Assembly: GCA_030695565.1 (NCBI GenBank) | Contig: JAUYRZ010000027.1 | Span: forward strand, 124,001-188,000 | Length of the DNA: 64,000 nt | Direction: 5' to 3' | Source: Archangium sp. | GTDB taxonomy: Bacteria > Myxococcota > Myxococcia > Myxococcales > Myxococcaceae | Shown here: one piece after another, positions 24,279 to 33,942 of the stretch | Numbering within the stretch: position 1 is the first letter of the stretch | Layout of the letters: each line of letters starts with the position of its first letter | Made by a program: the position numbers and the translations under genes | The notes under the pieces: generated by a model | What the model saw: the letters and a program-made list of their open reading frames with translations, nothing else | Databases searched by the model: none | Told to the model about the DNA's origin: nothing

Positions 24279-27200
24279 ATGACTCGCAGTCTGATCGTGT
24301 TGGCCGCACTCGCGCTCAGCGCATGCGGTGGAAAAGAAGAGCCACTGACTCCGGTGGTCGACGCGGGTTACCTGCTGCCCACCAGCGTGTGTCTCGACAA
24401 CGACGGTGACGGCTTCTCCGGCACGGGCGACTGCACGGGTGAGGCGTTGATCGACTGCAACGATCGCGAGCCCAGCGCCTTCCCCGGCGCGCTCGAGCTG
24501 TGCAACGGCATCGATGACAGCTGCAACGGTCTGATCGACGAAGGCCTGCCGGTGGTCGCGTACTACAGCGATGAAGACGGCGATGGCGTCGGCGCGGTGA
24601 AGACCGGCGAAGGCTGCAAGAGCCCTCCGACCGGCAGCGTCACGCAGTCAGGTGACTGCAACGATCGAGACGCCACCATCCGCCCCGGGCAGGCCGAGAC
24701 CTGCAACGGCATCGATGACGACTGTGACGGCACGCGCGACAACGGGCTTCCGTTTCAAGACTTCTACGTCGACGCAGACGGCGACGGCTTCGGCGCTTCG
24801 ACCTCGACGCCGGTGAACTCGTGTCAGACCGCCGTGATGGGCCGGGTGAGCAACCCCGGTGATTGCAACGACGCGAACCCCACCATCAAGCCGGGCGCGG
24901 TCGAGCTCTGCAACAAGATCGACGACAACTGCGATGGCCAGATGGACAACGGGATCGCCTTCGTCAGCTACTACCCCGACGTCGACGGTGACGGCTTCGG
25001 TGACGCTTCCGCGCAGTCCGAGAGCAGCTGCGCGCCGATGCCCGGCAAGGTCGACAACAACAGCGATTGCAACGACGCGATCGCCACGGTGAAGCCGGGT
25101 GCTCCCGAGACGTGCAACGGGGCCGATGACGACTGCGACACCCAGACCGACGAAGGCCTCACCTTCATCTCCTACTACGTCGATGGTGATGGCGACGGCT
25201 TCGGGGCCGCGGGCTCCACGGCGCAGTCTTCGTGCATGCCGGTGCCGGGCAAGGTCACGAATGCGAACGACTGCAACGACACCTCGGCGATGGTGAAGCC
25301 GGGCGCGACCGAGACGTGCAACGGCGTCGACGACGACTGCGCGGGCGGCATCGACAACGGGCTGACCTTCGTCTCGTACTTCACCGATGCTGACGGAGAT
25401 GGGTTCGGCGCCTCGACCGCGTCAGCGCAGTCTGCGTGCGCGCCCGTCGCCGGCAAGGTGACCAACAACCAGGACTGCAACGACGCCAACCCGTCGGTGA
25501 AGCCGATGGCCCCCGAGAGCTGCAACGCGGTCGACGACGACTGCGACGGGCAGGTCGATGAAGGACTCACCTTCGTCGACTACTACCCCGATGCAGACGG
25601 CGACACCTTCGGCTCTGCCATCGCCGCCGCGCAGAGCAGCTGCACGCCCATCGCCGGCCGGGTGACCAACCGCACCGACTGCAACGACGCGAACGCCGCC
25701 GTCGCCCCCGGCCGCCCGGAGATCTGCAATCAGCTCGACGACAACTGCGTGGGCGGCATCGACGAAGGCCTGCCGACGCAGAACTATTACGTCGACGCCG
25801 ACCTGGACGGCCGCGGCCGCCAGGGTTCGACGCCGCTCGCCTCGTGCGGCCCGGTCAGCGGGCGGGTCACCTCGAACGACGACTGCAACGACTCGAACGC
25901 CTCGGTGTTCCCGGGCGCGGCCGAGATGTGCAACGGCATCGACGACAACTGCGACAACCTCATCGACAACGGCGTCGCCACGCAGAACTACTACGTCGAC
26001 GGCGACTCCGACGGCTTCGGCGCGACGGGCTCGGTGGCCGTGGCTTCCTGCAGCGCGGTGGCGGGGCGGGTGACCAACAGCCTCGACTGCAACGACATGA
26101 ACTCGGCCATCAAGCCGACGGCCACCGAGATCTGCAACCAGATCGACGACGACTGCGACCTGGCGATCGACGAAGGCCTCACGGTGCTCTCGTACTATCC
26201 AGACCTCGACTCCGATGGTTTTGGGGCCAGCGGCGCGGTGGCGCAGACCTCGTGCGCGGCGGTCAGCGGCAAGGTGACCAACAACACCGACTGCAACGAC
26301 GGCAACGTGAACATTCGCCCGGGCGCCACCGAGATCTGCAACGGCATCGACGACAACTGCGTCAACGGCATCGACGAAGGGCTGCCCACGCAGAGCTACT
26401 ACGTCGATGCTGACAGCGACGGTTTCGGGGCCGCTGGCTCGACGCCGGTGGTGTCGTGCGGCGCGCAGGCGGGCCGGGTGACCAACAACACCGACTGCAA
26501 CGACGCCAACTCGTCCATCAAGCCGACCGCGACTGAGCTGTGCAACGGCGTCGACGACAACTGCGCGGGCGGGGTGGACGAAGGCAACCCCGGCGGTGGC
26601 GGGGCGTGCAGCACCGGCCAGTCGGGCATCTGCGCGACGGGCACGTTGCGGTGCCAGTCGGCCACGATCTCCTGTGTGCGCAACGTCGCCGCGCCGGGCA
26701 CCGAGAGCTGCAACGGTCTCGACGACGATTGCGACGGCATCACCGACGAGGGCTACGCCGGGTTGGGCACCACCTGCTCTGCCGGCGTGGGCGCGTGCGC
26801 GCGTTCGGGCACCCAGGTGTGCAACGCGGGCGGCACCGGCGTGGTGTGCAACGCCACCGCGGGCAACCCCACCGCGGCGGCCTGTGACGGTTCAGACAAC
26901 GACTGCGACGGCATCGTCGATGAGCCGGTGCTCAGCAGCACCACCAACGTCAGCACCACCGCCTTCCAGGATGTCGAAGTGCGCCCCTTCTTCTATGGCA
27001 CGTGCGGCGGCGGGGTGACCGGTACGGGCACCGACCCGCTGTACGCCGGCGCGCTCCTGATGGGCGGGAGCACCACGGGCATCACCCTGCAGCGGCTCGA
27101 CACCGCGGGCCTCCCGAACGGGGGGAGCACCTCAATCACCTCGCTCAGCTACACCGACGTCGACTTCGCGCAGGTGGGCGATGGCTGGCTGGTGGCGGGC

Positions 27201-28175
27201 ATCTGGGCGAACAACAACGCCGAGATCGACCTCTACCTGACCGACATCAACGGCGCGCAGCGGGCGCTCAAGTACACCCAGTTCGTCGGCACGGGCGCGC
27301 CCCTCCTCGACTCGTTGCGCGTGGTGCGGGGCAACGGCCGCCGGGTCACCTTGCTGTGGAGAGAGAACGGCGTGGGCATCAAGATGGCCCAGGTCGAAGG
27401 CTGCAACACCACCGGCACCACCTGGGAGATCCGCCCCCCGGGCTGCGGTACCGGGCCGCTCACCTCGATGACCATCGCCGCGTCGACCACCGCCGTGCCG
27501 GGCCTCGCGGCTGACTCGGCGCACGTCGACTGGGATGTTCAGACCTGCGTGCCCGTGGCCACCCAGCGGCGCATCGCCGTCTCGTACCTCACCACCGCGA
27601 CCAGCCTGAACTTCTTCCGGGTCAACGAGAACGGCACCACCAAGGACACGGAGATCGTCGCCCGCACCGAGACCGCGCCGCGGGTGGTGGGCGAGCCCGA
27701 CCTCACGTACTTCAAGGACTCGTCGGGCGCGGATCAGTACTTCCTCGCCTACGTGATGCGCGATTCGGGAGCGAGCACGCCGCAGGCCGACCTGCAGTAC
27801 TGGCTCACCAACGATCCGTTCTACAACTTCGCGTACTTCGAGTTCGCCACGCAGAACGGGGTGAACTCGATCTCCCGGCCGCGGACGAGCGCGACGGCCA
27901 CCGGCATCTGGATGTCGGCGGTGCGCTACGTGGCCGATGCGTCGACGTTCAAGAAGCAGGTAATGACGCGCACGACCAACCTGCTCGGCGTGCGCACCCC
28001 GGCGGGTTCGGCCGTGGAGCTCTCGGCGACCTCGGGTGCGTGCGCAGCAGACCCCGCGTGCCGGCCGGGCGACAAGAGCGCGTTCACCAACTGGGCGCCG
28101 TTCTCGAAGCTGTACTACGCGGGCAGCGGGTCGACGCCTGCGGGCACGTTCTCGAGCACGTTGACCTGCAACTAA
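24279..28175 (+). CDS. Giant MopE-like metal-binding-repeat lipoprotein
   Basis: A 1298-residue lipoprotein (signal peptide MTRSLIVLAALALSACGG). Residues ~60-770 hold eleven repeats of 68 residues built on CNDxNxxIKPGAxExCNGIDDNCDGxxDEG, each followed by a DxDxDGFG calcium-type loop; two shorter copies follow. These match the metal-binding motif family first described from MopE. The C-terminal ~430 residues form a probable beta-propeller-like or adhesive domain with no clear family (TFQ/FYGTCGGGV... to SSTLTCN). Probably a calcium- and disulfide-stabilised outer-surface protein. The ATG at 24279 begins the signal peptide. It ends beside repeat copy 4. Confidence 0.88.
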   Translation: MTRSLIVLAALALSACGGKEEPLTPVVDAGYLLPTSVCLDNDGDGFSGTGDCTGEALIDCNDREPSAFPGALELCNGIDDSCNGLIDEGLPVVAYYSDEDGDGVGAVKTGEGCKSPPTGSVTQSGDCNDRDATIRPGQAETCNGIDDDCDGTRDNGLPFQDFYVDADGDGFGASTSTPVNSCQTAVMGRVSNPGDCNDANPTIKPGAVELCNKIDDNCDGQMDNGIAFVSYYPDVDGDGFGDASAQSESSCAPMPGKVDNNSDCNDAIATVKPGAPETCNGADDDCDTQTDEGLTFISYYVDGDGDGFGAAGSTAQSSCMPVPGKVTNANDCNDTSAMVKPGATETCNGVDDDCAGGIDNGLTFVSYFTDADGDGFGASTASAQSACAPVAGKVTNNQDCNDANPSVKPMAPESCNAVDDDCDGQVDEGLTFVDYYPDADGDTFGSAIAAAQSSCTPIAGRVTNRTDCNDANAAVAPGRPEICNQLDDNCVGGIDEGLPTQNYYVDADLDGRGRQGSTPLASCGPVSGRVTSNDDCNDSNASVFPGAAEMCNGIDDNCDNLIDNGVATQNYYVDGDSDGFGATGSVAVASCSAVAGRVTNSLDCNDMNSAIKPTATEICNQIDDDCDLAIDEGLTVLSYYPDLDSDGFGASGAVAQTSCAAVSGKVTNNTDCNDGNVNIRPGATEICNGIDDNCVNGIDEGLPTQSYYVDADSDGFGAAGSTPVVSCGAQAGRVTNNTDCNDANSSIKPTATELCNGVDDNCAGGVDEGNPGGGGACSTGQSGICATGTLRCQSATISCVRNVAAPGTESCNGLDDDCDGITDEGYAGLGTTCSAGVGACARSGTQVCNAGGTGVVCNATAGNPTAAACDGSDNDCDGIVDEPVLSSTTNVSTTAFQDVEVRPFFYGTCGGGVTGTGTDPLYAGALLMGGSTTGITLQRLDTAGLPNGGSTSITSLSYTDVDFAQVGDGWLVAGIWANNNAEIDLYLTDINGAQRALKYTQFVGTGAPLLDSLRVVRGNGRRVTLLWRENGVGIKMAQVEGCNTTGTTWEIRPPGCGTGPLTSMTIAASTTAVPGLAADSAHVDWDVQTCVPVATQRRIAVSYLTTATSLNFFRVNENGTTKDTEIVARTETAPRVVGEPDLTYFKDSSGADQYFLAYVMRDSGASTPQADLQYWLTNDPFYNFAYFEFATQNGVNSISRPRTSATATGIWMSAVRYVADASTFKKQVMTRTTNLLGVRTPAGSAVELSATSGACAADPACRPGDKSAFTNWAPFSKLYYAGSGSTPAGTFSSTLTCN
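24456..26590 (+). repeat. Coding tandem array, 204-bp period, eleven units
   Basis: The TGC of each CND motif falls at 24456, 24657, 24864, 25068, 25272, 25476, 25680, 25884, 26088, 26292 and 26496. From the third copy on, spacing is exactly 204 bases. The units differ in sequence, so the constant length is maintained by selection or recent conversion, not by recent duplication alone. Confidence 0.9.
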
Positions 28176-28180
28176 CTGTG

Positions 28181-28217
28181 TCTCCCTCTCCCTTCGGGAG
28201 AGGCTTGGGGTGAGGGC
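28181..28217. repeat. Dispersed palindromic repeat, copy 4
   Basis: CCTCTCCC (28185-28192) pairs with GGGAGAGG (28196-28203) across a TTC loop, and the tail CTTGGGGTGAGGG follows. The tail ends four bases before the GTG start of the 2OG oxygenase gene. Confidence 0.8.
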
Positions 28218-28220
28218 TTC

Positions 28221-29120
28221 GTGAGGTTGTTAGTCGTCGACAAGTTCGCTGCTGAAGCGCGCGCGCTGCGTGATCACTTCGACGCCCGTTTCGCAGATCC
28301 GCGCCGAGCCACCACGGACCGCTTCGTCTGGGATCTCTGGAACGTGCCCGGCCAGTACACCGCGCTGCGAACCCCGGCCTGGCAGTACTTCCCCCCAAAA
28401 ACCTACGACGCCTTTCACCAGCGCCTGGTGTGGTGGGGCCGGCGCACGCTGGGCTGTCACGACGTCTCCCCGCCCTGGCTCAGCTGCTACGTGAACGGGT
28501 GCGAGCAGCGGCTGCACGGCGATCTCCCGCACGGTCCGGTGGCCTTCGTCTTCTCGCTGACCAACTGGGCCACCCGGAACTTCCGCGGCGGCGAGACGCT
28601 GGTGCTGCGCGACGAGGTGCTCGACTTCTGGCGCGGCTTCGTGAGCGCCCGCGCGGTGGAAGAGCCCGAGGTGCTCGACGAGGTGCCGGCAAAGTTCAAC
28701 CGGCTGGTCGCGTTCGATCCCCGGCTGCCCCACGGCGTACGGCGGGTCGACGGCTCGATGGACCCCACCGAAGGCCGGCTGGTGATCCACGGCTGGTTCG
28801 TGCAGCCCCGCCCGTTCATCGAGGGGCCGCTGCCTGAAAAGGCGCTCTCGTTCGCGATCGAAGCGGTCACCGCCGCCATCTCCCCGGAGCTCGAGGCGGG
28901 GCTCCCGTTGGCCGGGCTGCTCTCATTGGGGTTTCAGGTGACCGCGGCGGGTCAGGTCACGGGCCTCAAGACCCTGGCCGACACCACGCGCACCGTTCCA
29001 GAGGCGGCGGCGGGTCGGCGGCGACTCCTTTCGCTTGCTCGTAAGGCCCTGGAAAAACACGCCTTCCCCAAACGCTCGCTGCCCAGCCGGGTGACGTTGC
29101 CGCTGCTTTTCGAGCGCTGA
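28221..29120 (+). CDS. 2-oxoglutarate/Fe(II)-dependent oxygenase
   Basis: A 299-residue protein with the cupin-fold dioxygenase signature: HGD (iron ligands) in [24 protein letters not shown], then a distal His and Arg in [12 protein letters not shown] and GRLVIHGWF. This suggests hydroxylation of a protein side chain or small molecule, with 2-oxoglutarate as co-substrate. The C-terminal ~90 residues are extra and helical, with a basic end. The start is GTG at 28221, and the only Shine-Dalgarno-like sequence, GTGAGGG, lies in the tail of repeat copy 4. The neighbour upstream is the MopE-like protein, but a substrate link is only a guess. Confidence 0.82.
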   Translation: MRLLVVDKFAAEARALRDHFDARFADPRRATTDRFVWDLWNVPGQYTALRTPAWQYFPPKTYDAFHQRLVWWGRRTLGCHDVSPPWLSCYVNGCEQRLHGDLPHGPVAFVFSLTNWATRNFRGGETLVLRDEVLDFWRGFVSARAVEEPEVLDEVPAKFNRLVAFDPRLPHGVRRVDGSMDPTEGRLVIHGWFVQPRPFIEGPLPEKALSFAIEAVTAAISPELEAGLPLAGLLSLGFQVTAAGQVTGLKTLADTTRTVPEAAAGRRRLLSLARKALEKHAFPKRSLPSRVTLPLLFER

Positions 29121-29367
29121 ATCCCCCGCCTCTGAAAGCTTGCGATCGCACGGAACGGTCTGTTACACGCGACCGCGTCTTCACTCCGCGCTTGGGTCAG
29201 GCGAGGTTCAGACGGCAGCAAAAATACTCACACGTGCCACGCCGGCCACGGTGCTCCTGACATGGGGTCAGGGGTCGATGCCGGAGGCTTCTTCTTCAAC
29301 GAAGAGCCAGGAGTGGAAACGGGCACGTGGCGGATCACAACCAAAGCCACACGTAAGGACAGCAGTC
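29121..29367 (+). promoter_or_regulatory. Leader region of the rpsB-tsf-pyrH-frr operon
   Basis: This 247-base gap should contain the operon promoter and an S2 leader. One weak candidate promoter is TTGCGA at 29140-29145 with TACACG at 29164-29169. A hairpin at 29286-29308 (GGCTTCTTC and GAAGAGCC, one bulged T, six-base loop) lies about 60 bases before the start codon. It could be the S2 autoregulatory structure, but this is not proven. Confidence 0.35.
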
Positions 29368-30327
29368 ATGAGCGAGAACGAGCAGCAGCAGCAGATGGCC
29401 CCCGCCGGCGGCATCACGATGCGCCAGATGCTGGAGGCCGGGGTGCACTTCGGTCACCAGACCAAGCGCTGGAACCCCAAGATGAAGCCGTACATCTTCG
29501 GCGCCCGCAACGGCATCTACATCATCGACCTTCAGAAGACCGTCGTGCTCGCCCGTGCGGCGCTGCGCTTCGTCTCCGACGTCACCGCGCGCGGTGGGTC
29601 GGTGCTCTTCGTCGGCACCAAGAAGCAGGCGCAGGACGTGGTTCGTGAAGAGGCCTCGCGTTCGGCCCAGTACCACGTGACCAACCGTTGGCTGGGCGGC
29701 ACGCTCACCAACTTCAAGACCATCAAGCAGGGCATCGACCGCCTCAAGTCGATCGAGACCATGTCGGAAGACGGCACGTACGCGCGCCTCCCGAAGAAGG
29801 AAGTCGCGGGCCTCGAGCGTGAGCGCGAGAAGCTCGAGAAGAACCTGGGCGGCATCAAGAACACCAGCCGTCTCCCCGGCGCGGTGTTCGTGATCGACCC
29901 CAAGAAGGAAGCGCTCGCCGTGCACGAGGCCAACCGCCTCGGCATTCCGGTGATTGGCCTCGTCGACACCAACTGCGATCCCGAAGGCATCGACTACGTG
30001 ATTCCCGGCAACGACGACGCGATCCGTTCGATCAAGCTCTTCACGGGCAAGATTGCCGACGCCGCCATCGAAGGCGCCGCTCGTTACCGCGCTTCTGGCG
30101 CCGCTGATCGCGACGCGCAGGAAGAGCGCCGCCGCAGCGAAGGCCGCTCGGGTGCGGGTGATGACTCCCGCCGCCGCGCGCCCCGCCGTGAAGGCCGTGG
30201 CCCCGTCGTCGAGCACAAGGGCGGAACCTCGCTCGAGCCCGTCGAAGCCGCCACCGAGGGCGAGGCTGTTGCTGCCGCCGCCACCGAGGCGCCTGCCGCT
30301 GCCGCCACCGAGGCGAAGGCCGAGTAA
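29368..30327 (+). CDS. rpsB: 30S ribosomal protein S2
   Basis: A 319-residue small-subunit protein. The conserved part runs from the start to about residue 240 ([54 protein letters not shown]). The remaining ~75 residues are an unusual Arg/Glu then Ala/Glu/Thr-rich low-complexity tail (E. coli S2 has 241 residues in all). It leads the classical operon with EF-Ts, UMP kinase and ribosome recycling factor. The ATG at 29368, with AAGGA 9-10 bases upstream, is preferred over the longer frame. Confidence 0.97.
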   Translation: MSENEQQQQMAPAGGITMRQMLEAGVHFGHQTKRWNPKMKPYIFGARNGIYIIDLQKTVVLARAALRFVSDVTARGGSVLFVGTKKQAQDVVREEASRSAQYHVTNRWLGGTLTNFKTIKQGIDRLKSIETMSEDGTYARLPKKEVAGLEREREKLEKNLGGIKNTSRLPGAVFVIDPKKEALAVHEANRLGIPVIGLVDTNCDPEGIDYVIPGNDDAIRSIKLFTGKIADAAIEGAARYRASGAADRDAQEERRRSEGRSGAGDDSRRRAPRREGRGPVVEHKGGTSLEPVEAATEGEAVAAAATEAPAAAATEAKAE

Positions 30328-30446
30328 GCACGACGACCGGCTACCCGTTTCAAAGGGAGCGTCGGCTCGTCCATCAGGGCGAACCGGCGCTTTCTTCGTT
30401 TTCGAACCAACCCCTTTTTTCCAACTGAAGTTTTGAGGAGCACGAC

Positions 30447-31508
30447 ATGGCTGAGATCAGCGCTGCGATGGTGAAGGAACTCCGCGAGAAGACCGGCGCG
30501 GGCATGATGGATTGCAAGAAGGCGCTGACCGAGTCTGCGGGCGACTTCGTGAAGGCCGAGGAGTGGCTGCGCAAGAAGGGCGTCGCCTCTGCCGCCAAGA
30601 AGGGTGGCCGCGTGGCCGCCGAAGGTCTGGTCGGTCTGCAGGTCTCTGACGACGGCCAGCTGGGGGCGATCGTCGAGGTCAACTCCGAGACCGACTTCGT
30701 GGCGCGCAACGCCGACTTCGTCGCGCTCACCGCGAGCCTGGTCAAGCACGTCTCGCAGCACAACGCGGCCGACGTGGACGCGCTGCTCGCGCAGCCCCAC
30801 GAGAGCGGCAAGTCGGTGAAGGAAGTGATCACCGAGAAGATCGCCACCATCGGCGAGAACCTCACCCTGCGCCGCTTCGCCCGCTTCCAGGTCGACGGCA
30901 GCGGCGTGGTGGGCAGCTACCTGCACTCCAACAACCGCATCGCCGCGCTCGTCGAGGTGCTGGGCAGCAACAGCCCTGACGCGAAGGCGCTGGCCACCGA
31001 GCTGGCCATGCAGTCGGCCGCGATGAAGCCTGCCTTCGTCACCCGCGACCAGGTTCCGGCCGAGCTGCTGGAGACCGAGAAGGCCTCGTACAAGTACGAG
31101 CTGGCCAACAGCTGGAAGATCACCATCAAGGACGGCCCGGCGCGCACCGGCGTGCTCCGCTCGGAAGACGCGGAGAAGCTGATGGTCGAGATCTCCGGCA
31201 AGCTCGAGAAGGTGCCGCTCACGCAGATCATCAAGCGCGAGCAGGTCACCAAGCCCGAAGCGATGTGGGACAAGATCATCGCGGGCAAGCTCGAGAAGTA
31301 CTTCGAGAACAACTGCCTCGTCGATCAGGTCTGGGTGAAGGACGACAACCAGAAGATCAAGGACGTCATCGCGGCGGCGGGCAAGAAGCTCGGCACCACC
31401 CTCACCGTGGGCCGGGTCTCGCGCATCGAAGTGGGCGAGGGCATCGAGAAGGTGAAGGGCGACCTGGCCGCTGACGTGGCCGCGACGCTGGGCACCGGCA
31501 AGGCCTAA
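30447..31508 (+). CDS. tsf: Elongation factor Ts
   Basis: A 353-residue guanine-nucleotide exchange factor for EF-Tu. The N-terminal UBA-like domain reads MVKELREKTGAGMMDCKKALTE, and the family motif SETDFVARNADF is intact. A strong GAGGAG site lies 7-8 bases before the ATG. At 353 residues it is longer than E. coli EF-Ts (283). The extra length is in the second half of the core and the C-terminal region (KYELANSWKITIKDGPAR onward). It is the second gene of the rpsB operon. Confidence 0.96.
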   Translation: MAEISAAMVKELREKTGAGMMDCKKALTESAGDFVKAEEWLRKKGVASAAKKGGRVAAEGLVGLQVSDDGQLGAIVEVNSETDFVARNADFVALTASLVKHVSQHNAADVDALLAQPHESGKSVKEVITEKIATIGENLTLRRFARFQVDGSGVVGSYLHSNNRIAALVEVLGSNSPDAKALATELAMQSAAMKPAFVTRDQVPAELLETEKASYKYELANSWKITIKDGPARTGVLRSEDAEKLMVEISGKLEKVPLTQIIKREQVTKPEAMWDKIIAGKLEKYFENNCLVDQVWVKDDNQKIKDVIAAAGKKLGTTLTVGRVSRIEVGEGIEKVKGDLAADVAATLGTGKA

Positions 31509-31589
31509 GCGTTTCAGATTTGAAGCATCTGGAGGTGGGTCGGTTAATTCCGGCCTGCCTCTTGGCTTTTTGGTAAGCCGTCTTCCGTC

Positions 31590-32342
31590 ATGGGCACCCC
31601 AGCGAAGAACACGGGCGGCTACAAGCGGATCCTCCTGAAGCTGTCGGGCGAGGCGCTGATGGGGGACCAGACGTATGGCATTCACCCCCTCACGCTCTCC
31701 CGCATCGCCGAAGAGGTGATGGAGCTGCGTGCGGCCGGAGTGGAGGTCGCCATCGTCATCGGCGGCGGCAACATCTTCCGCGGCGTGCAAGGCGCCACCA
31801 CCGGCATGGATCGCGCGAGCGCCGACTACATGGGCATGCTCGCCACCTGCATCAACTGCCTCGCGCTGCAGGACGCGCTCGAGAAGCTCAACGGCAGCAC
31901 CCGGGTGCTCTCGGCCATCAAGATGGAGCAGATCGCCGAGCCCTACATTCGAAGGCGCGCCGTGCGGCACCTGGAGAAGGGCCGCATCGTGATCTTCGCG
32001 GCGGGTACGGGTAACCCGTACTTCACCACCGACACGGCGGCCTCGCTGCGCGCGATGGAGATCAACGCCGAGGTCATCTTGAAGGCGACCAAGGTCGATG
32101 GCGTCTACGACTCCGACCCGAAGAAGAACAAAGACGCGCGCCGCTACCGCACGGTCACGTACATGGACGTGCTCAAGAAGCAGCTCAACGTGATGGACTC
32201 GACGGCCATCTCGCTGTGCATGGACAACAAGCTCCCCATCGTGGTGTTCGACATGACGGCGCGCGGCAACATCGGGCGTGCGGTGCTCCACCCCGGCGAC
32301 CTCGGTACATTGGTCGGCGCGGACGAGACGGTGATGGCCTGA
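31590..32342 (+). CDS. pyrH: UMP kinase
   Basis: A 250-residue amino-acid-kinase-fold enzyme that phosphorylates UMP to UDP in pyrimidine nucleotide synthesis. Conserved motifs: [41 protein letters not shown] (nucleotide binding) and [14 protein letters not shown]. Position after tsf and before frr is the usual bacterial order. The 81-base gap after tsf contains no clear Shine-Dalgarno near the ATG, so expression may rely on coupling or a weak site. Confidence 0.97.
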   Translation: MGTPAKNTGGYKRILLKLSGEALMGDQTYGIHPLTLSRIAEEVMELRAAGVEVAIVIGGGNIFRGVQGATTGMDRASADYMGMLATCINCLALQDALEKLNGSTRVLSAIKMEQIAEPYIRRRAVRHLEKGRIVIFAAGTGNPYFTTDTAASLRAMEINAEVILKATKVDGVYDSDPKKNKDARRYRTVTYMDVLKKQLNVMDSTAISLCMDNKLPIVVFDMTARGNIGRAVLHPGDLGTLVGADETVMA

Positions 32343-32375
32343 AGTTTTTCTTTCGATTCAACCTGGAGGACTCAC

Positions 32376-32939
32376 ATGGCGGCCCATGACGATGCAGTGA
32401 AAGAGCTGACCGAGCAGATCAAACGCTCGATCGAAGCGCTCAAGCAGTCGATGACCAAGATCCGCACCGGCCGCGCGAACGCCGCGATGCTCGATGGCGT
32501 GCGCGTCAGCTACTACGGCACCCCGACCCCGCTGCCGCAGTGCGCCGCGGTGGCCGTGCCCGAGCCCCGGCTCATCACGGTCAAGCCGTGGGACAAGGGC
32601 ATCTTGAAGGACATCGAGAAGGCGCTCCTCGAGGCCAACCTGGGGCTCACGCCGCAGAACGACGGCGAGATCATCCGCCTGCCGATTCCTCCGCTGACCG
32701 AGCAGCGCCGCAAGGAGATCGCCAAGCAGGTGAAGGCGACCGGCGAAGAGCACAAGGTGGCCATTCGCAACGATCGCCGCGACGCCAACGAGAAGCTCAA
32801 GGTGCTGCTGAAGGACAAGGTCATCACCGAAGACGACAGCAAGCGCTCGACCGAGAAGGTTCAGAAAGAGACCGACGCGGGCATCACCCAGGTCGACGAC
32901 GTGGTGGCCAAGAAGGAAAAGGAAGTGCTCGAGGTATGA
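32376..32939 (+). CDS. frr: Ribosome recycling factor
   Basis: A 187-residue protein that splits post-termination ribosomes together with EF-G. It has the two-domain RRF pattern: helical domain I (KRSIEALKQSMTKIRTGRANAAMLDGV), domain II (YYGTPTPLPQCAAVAVPEPRLI) and C-terminal helices (EEHKVAIRNDRRDANEKLK). A GGAGG site lies before the ATG. It closes the conserved operon, although the next gene starts after only one base and may share the transcript. Confidence 0.97.
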   Translation: MAAHDDAVKELTEQIKRSIEALKQSMTKIRTGRANAAMLDGVRVSYYGTPTPLPQCAAVAVPEPRLITVKPWDKGILKDIEKALLEANLGLTPQNDGEIIRLPIPPLTEQRRKEIAKQVKATGEEHKVAIRNDRRDANEKLKVLLKDKVITEDDSKRSTEKVQKETDAGITQVDDVVAKKEKEVLEV

Positions 32940-32940
32940 G

Positions 32941-33924
32941 TTGAGCCTTCCACGTATCTTGATCGCTGAACCCAGCCTGCCCATCGCCAACGCGTTGAGG
33001 AAGTTCCTCGATGGGTGGGCCGAGGTGCAGGTGGTCACGTACGTGGATGAAGCCGTGCAACTGGTCAGAGCGCGGGCGCCGGAGGTGTTGATCGCCGCGG
33101 TGTCCGACGCTTTCGACGGTGAGATCCTCGCGCCGCAGGTGCGCAAGCAGGCGCCGGAGACGGCGATCATCCTGACCTACCCGCCTTCTGAAGTGGAGCG
33201 AGCGCCTGAGCGTGCACGCCAGGCCGGGGTCGAGGGCTTCATGGTGGGCCCGCTCAAGCAGCATCACGTGCTGGCGATGGTGCAGGCGGTGACGCGGCTC
33301 AACGGTCTGGCGGCGCAGCTGCGCGGGCTGCAAGCGAAGTTCGCCGAACTCAAGAGCGTGCCGGCCAAACCCGGCGTGCGCATCAAGGTCTCGCCGGTCG
33401 GGCTGAACGCGCCCGACGAGGCCTTCTTCAAGAAGTACATGCTGCTCGAGGTCAAACGCAGCAAGCGCTACCAGTACCCGGTGGCCCTGATGCTGGTCTC
33501 CCTCGACAAGCTGGGCGAGTCACTGGGCGAGAGCGCGCCCGAGTTTCAGCGCGCGGCGATTCGGTCTGAGGCGCTGGAAGGTCTGTCGGTGCTGCTGCGC
33601 GACATCGACGTGGCCATGCCGTTCGCCGAAGACAAGTACCTGCTGTTTCTCCCGCACACGCCGCTCAAGGGCTGCACGGTGGTGGCGGGGCGCGTGGTGG
33701 AGCGTCTGAGAAAGCTCGACTCGTTTCAGAACGGCACCGTCTCGGTGGGCGTGGCCAGCTTCGATCCATCGGTCAATCCGAAGGAGCAGGTGAGCTTCGG
33801 AGGCCTGGTGCGCGAGGCGACCGAAGCGCTCAAGAAGGCGCAGGCCGCGGGAGGCAACCGCTTCTCGGCGCCTGAGCTGCCTGCGCCTCCGAAGAAGAAG
33901 AAAGACCGCATCTCGATGGGTTGA
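32941..33924 (+). CDS. Degenerate receiver plus degenerate GGDEF protein
   Basis: A 327-residue two-domain signalling-like protein. Residues ~1-120 resemble a receiver (ILIAEPSLPIANALRKFL) but the phospho-acceptor position reads PEVLIAAVSD, so the Asp is missing. Residues ~155-320 resemble a GGDEF domain (YPVALMLVSLDKLGE... VSVGVASF) with AEDKYLLFLPH in place of the GGDEF signature. Neither catalysis nor phosphotransfer is expected; an effector or scaffold role is possible. It starts with TTG one base after the frr stop. The C-terminus is Pro/Lys-rich. Confidence 0.75.
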   Translation: MSLPRILIAEPSLPIANALRKFLDGWAEVQVVTYVDEAVQLVRARAPEVLIAAVSDAFDGEILAPQVRKQAPETAIILTYPPSEVERAPERARQAGVEGFMVGPLKQHHVLAMVQAVTRLNGLAAQLRGLQAKFAELKSVPAKPGVRIKVSPVGLNAPDEAFFKKYMLLEVKRSKRYQYPVALMLVSLDKLGESLGESAPEFQRAAIRSEALEGLSVLLRDIDVAMPFAEDKYLLFLPHTPLKGCTVVAGRVVERLRKLDSFQNGTVSVGVASFDPSVNPKEQVSFGGLVREATEALKKAQAAGGNRFSAPELPAPPKKKKDRISMG

Positions 33925-33942
33925 CGGTTAGTCGAGTGGGCC

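Noticed and set aside
30084-32291. Minus-strand frame of 735 codons across rpsB, tsf and pyrH
   Set aside because: Antisense to three certain ribosomal/nucleotide genes, so it cannot be real.
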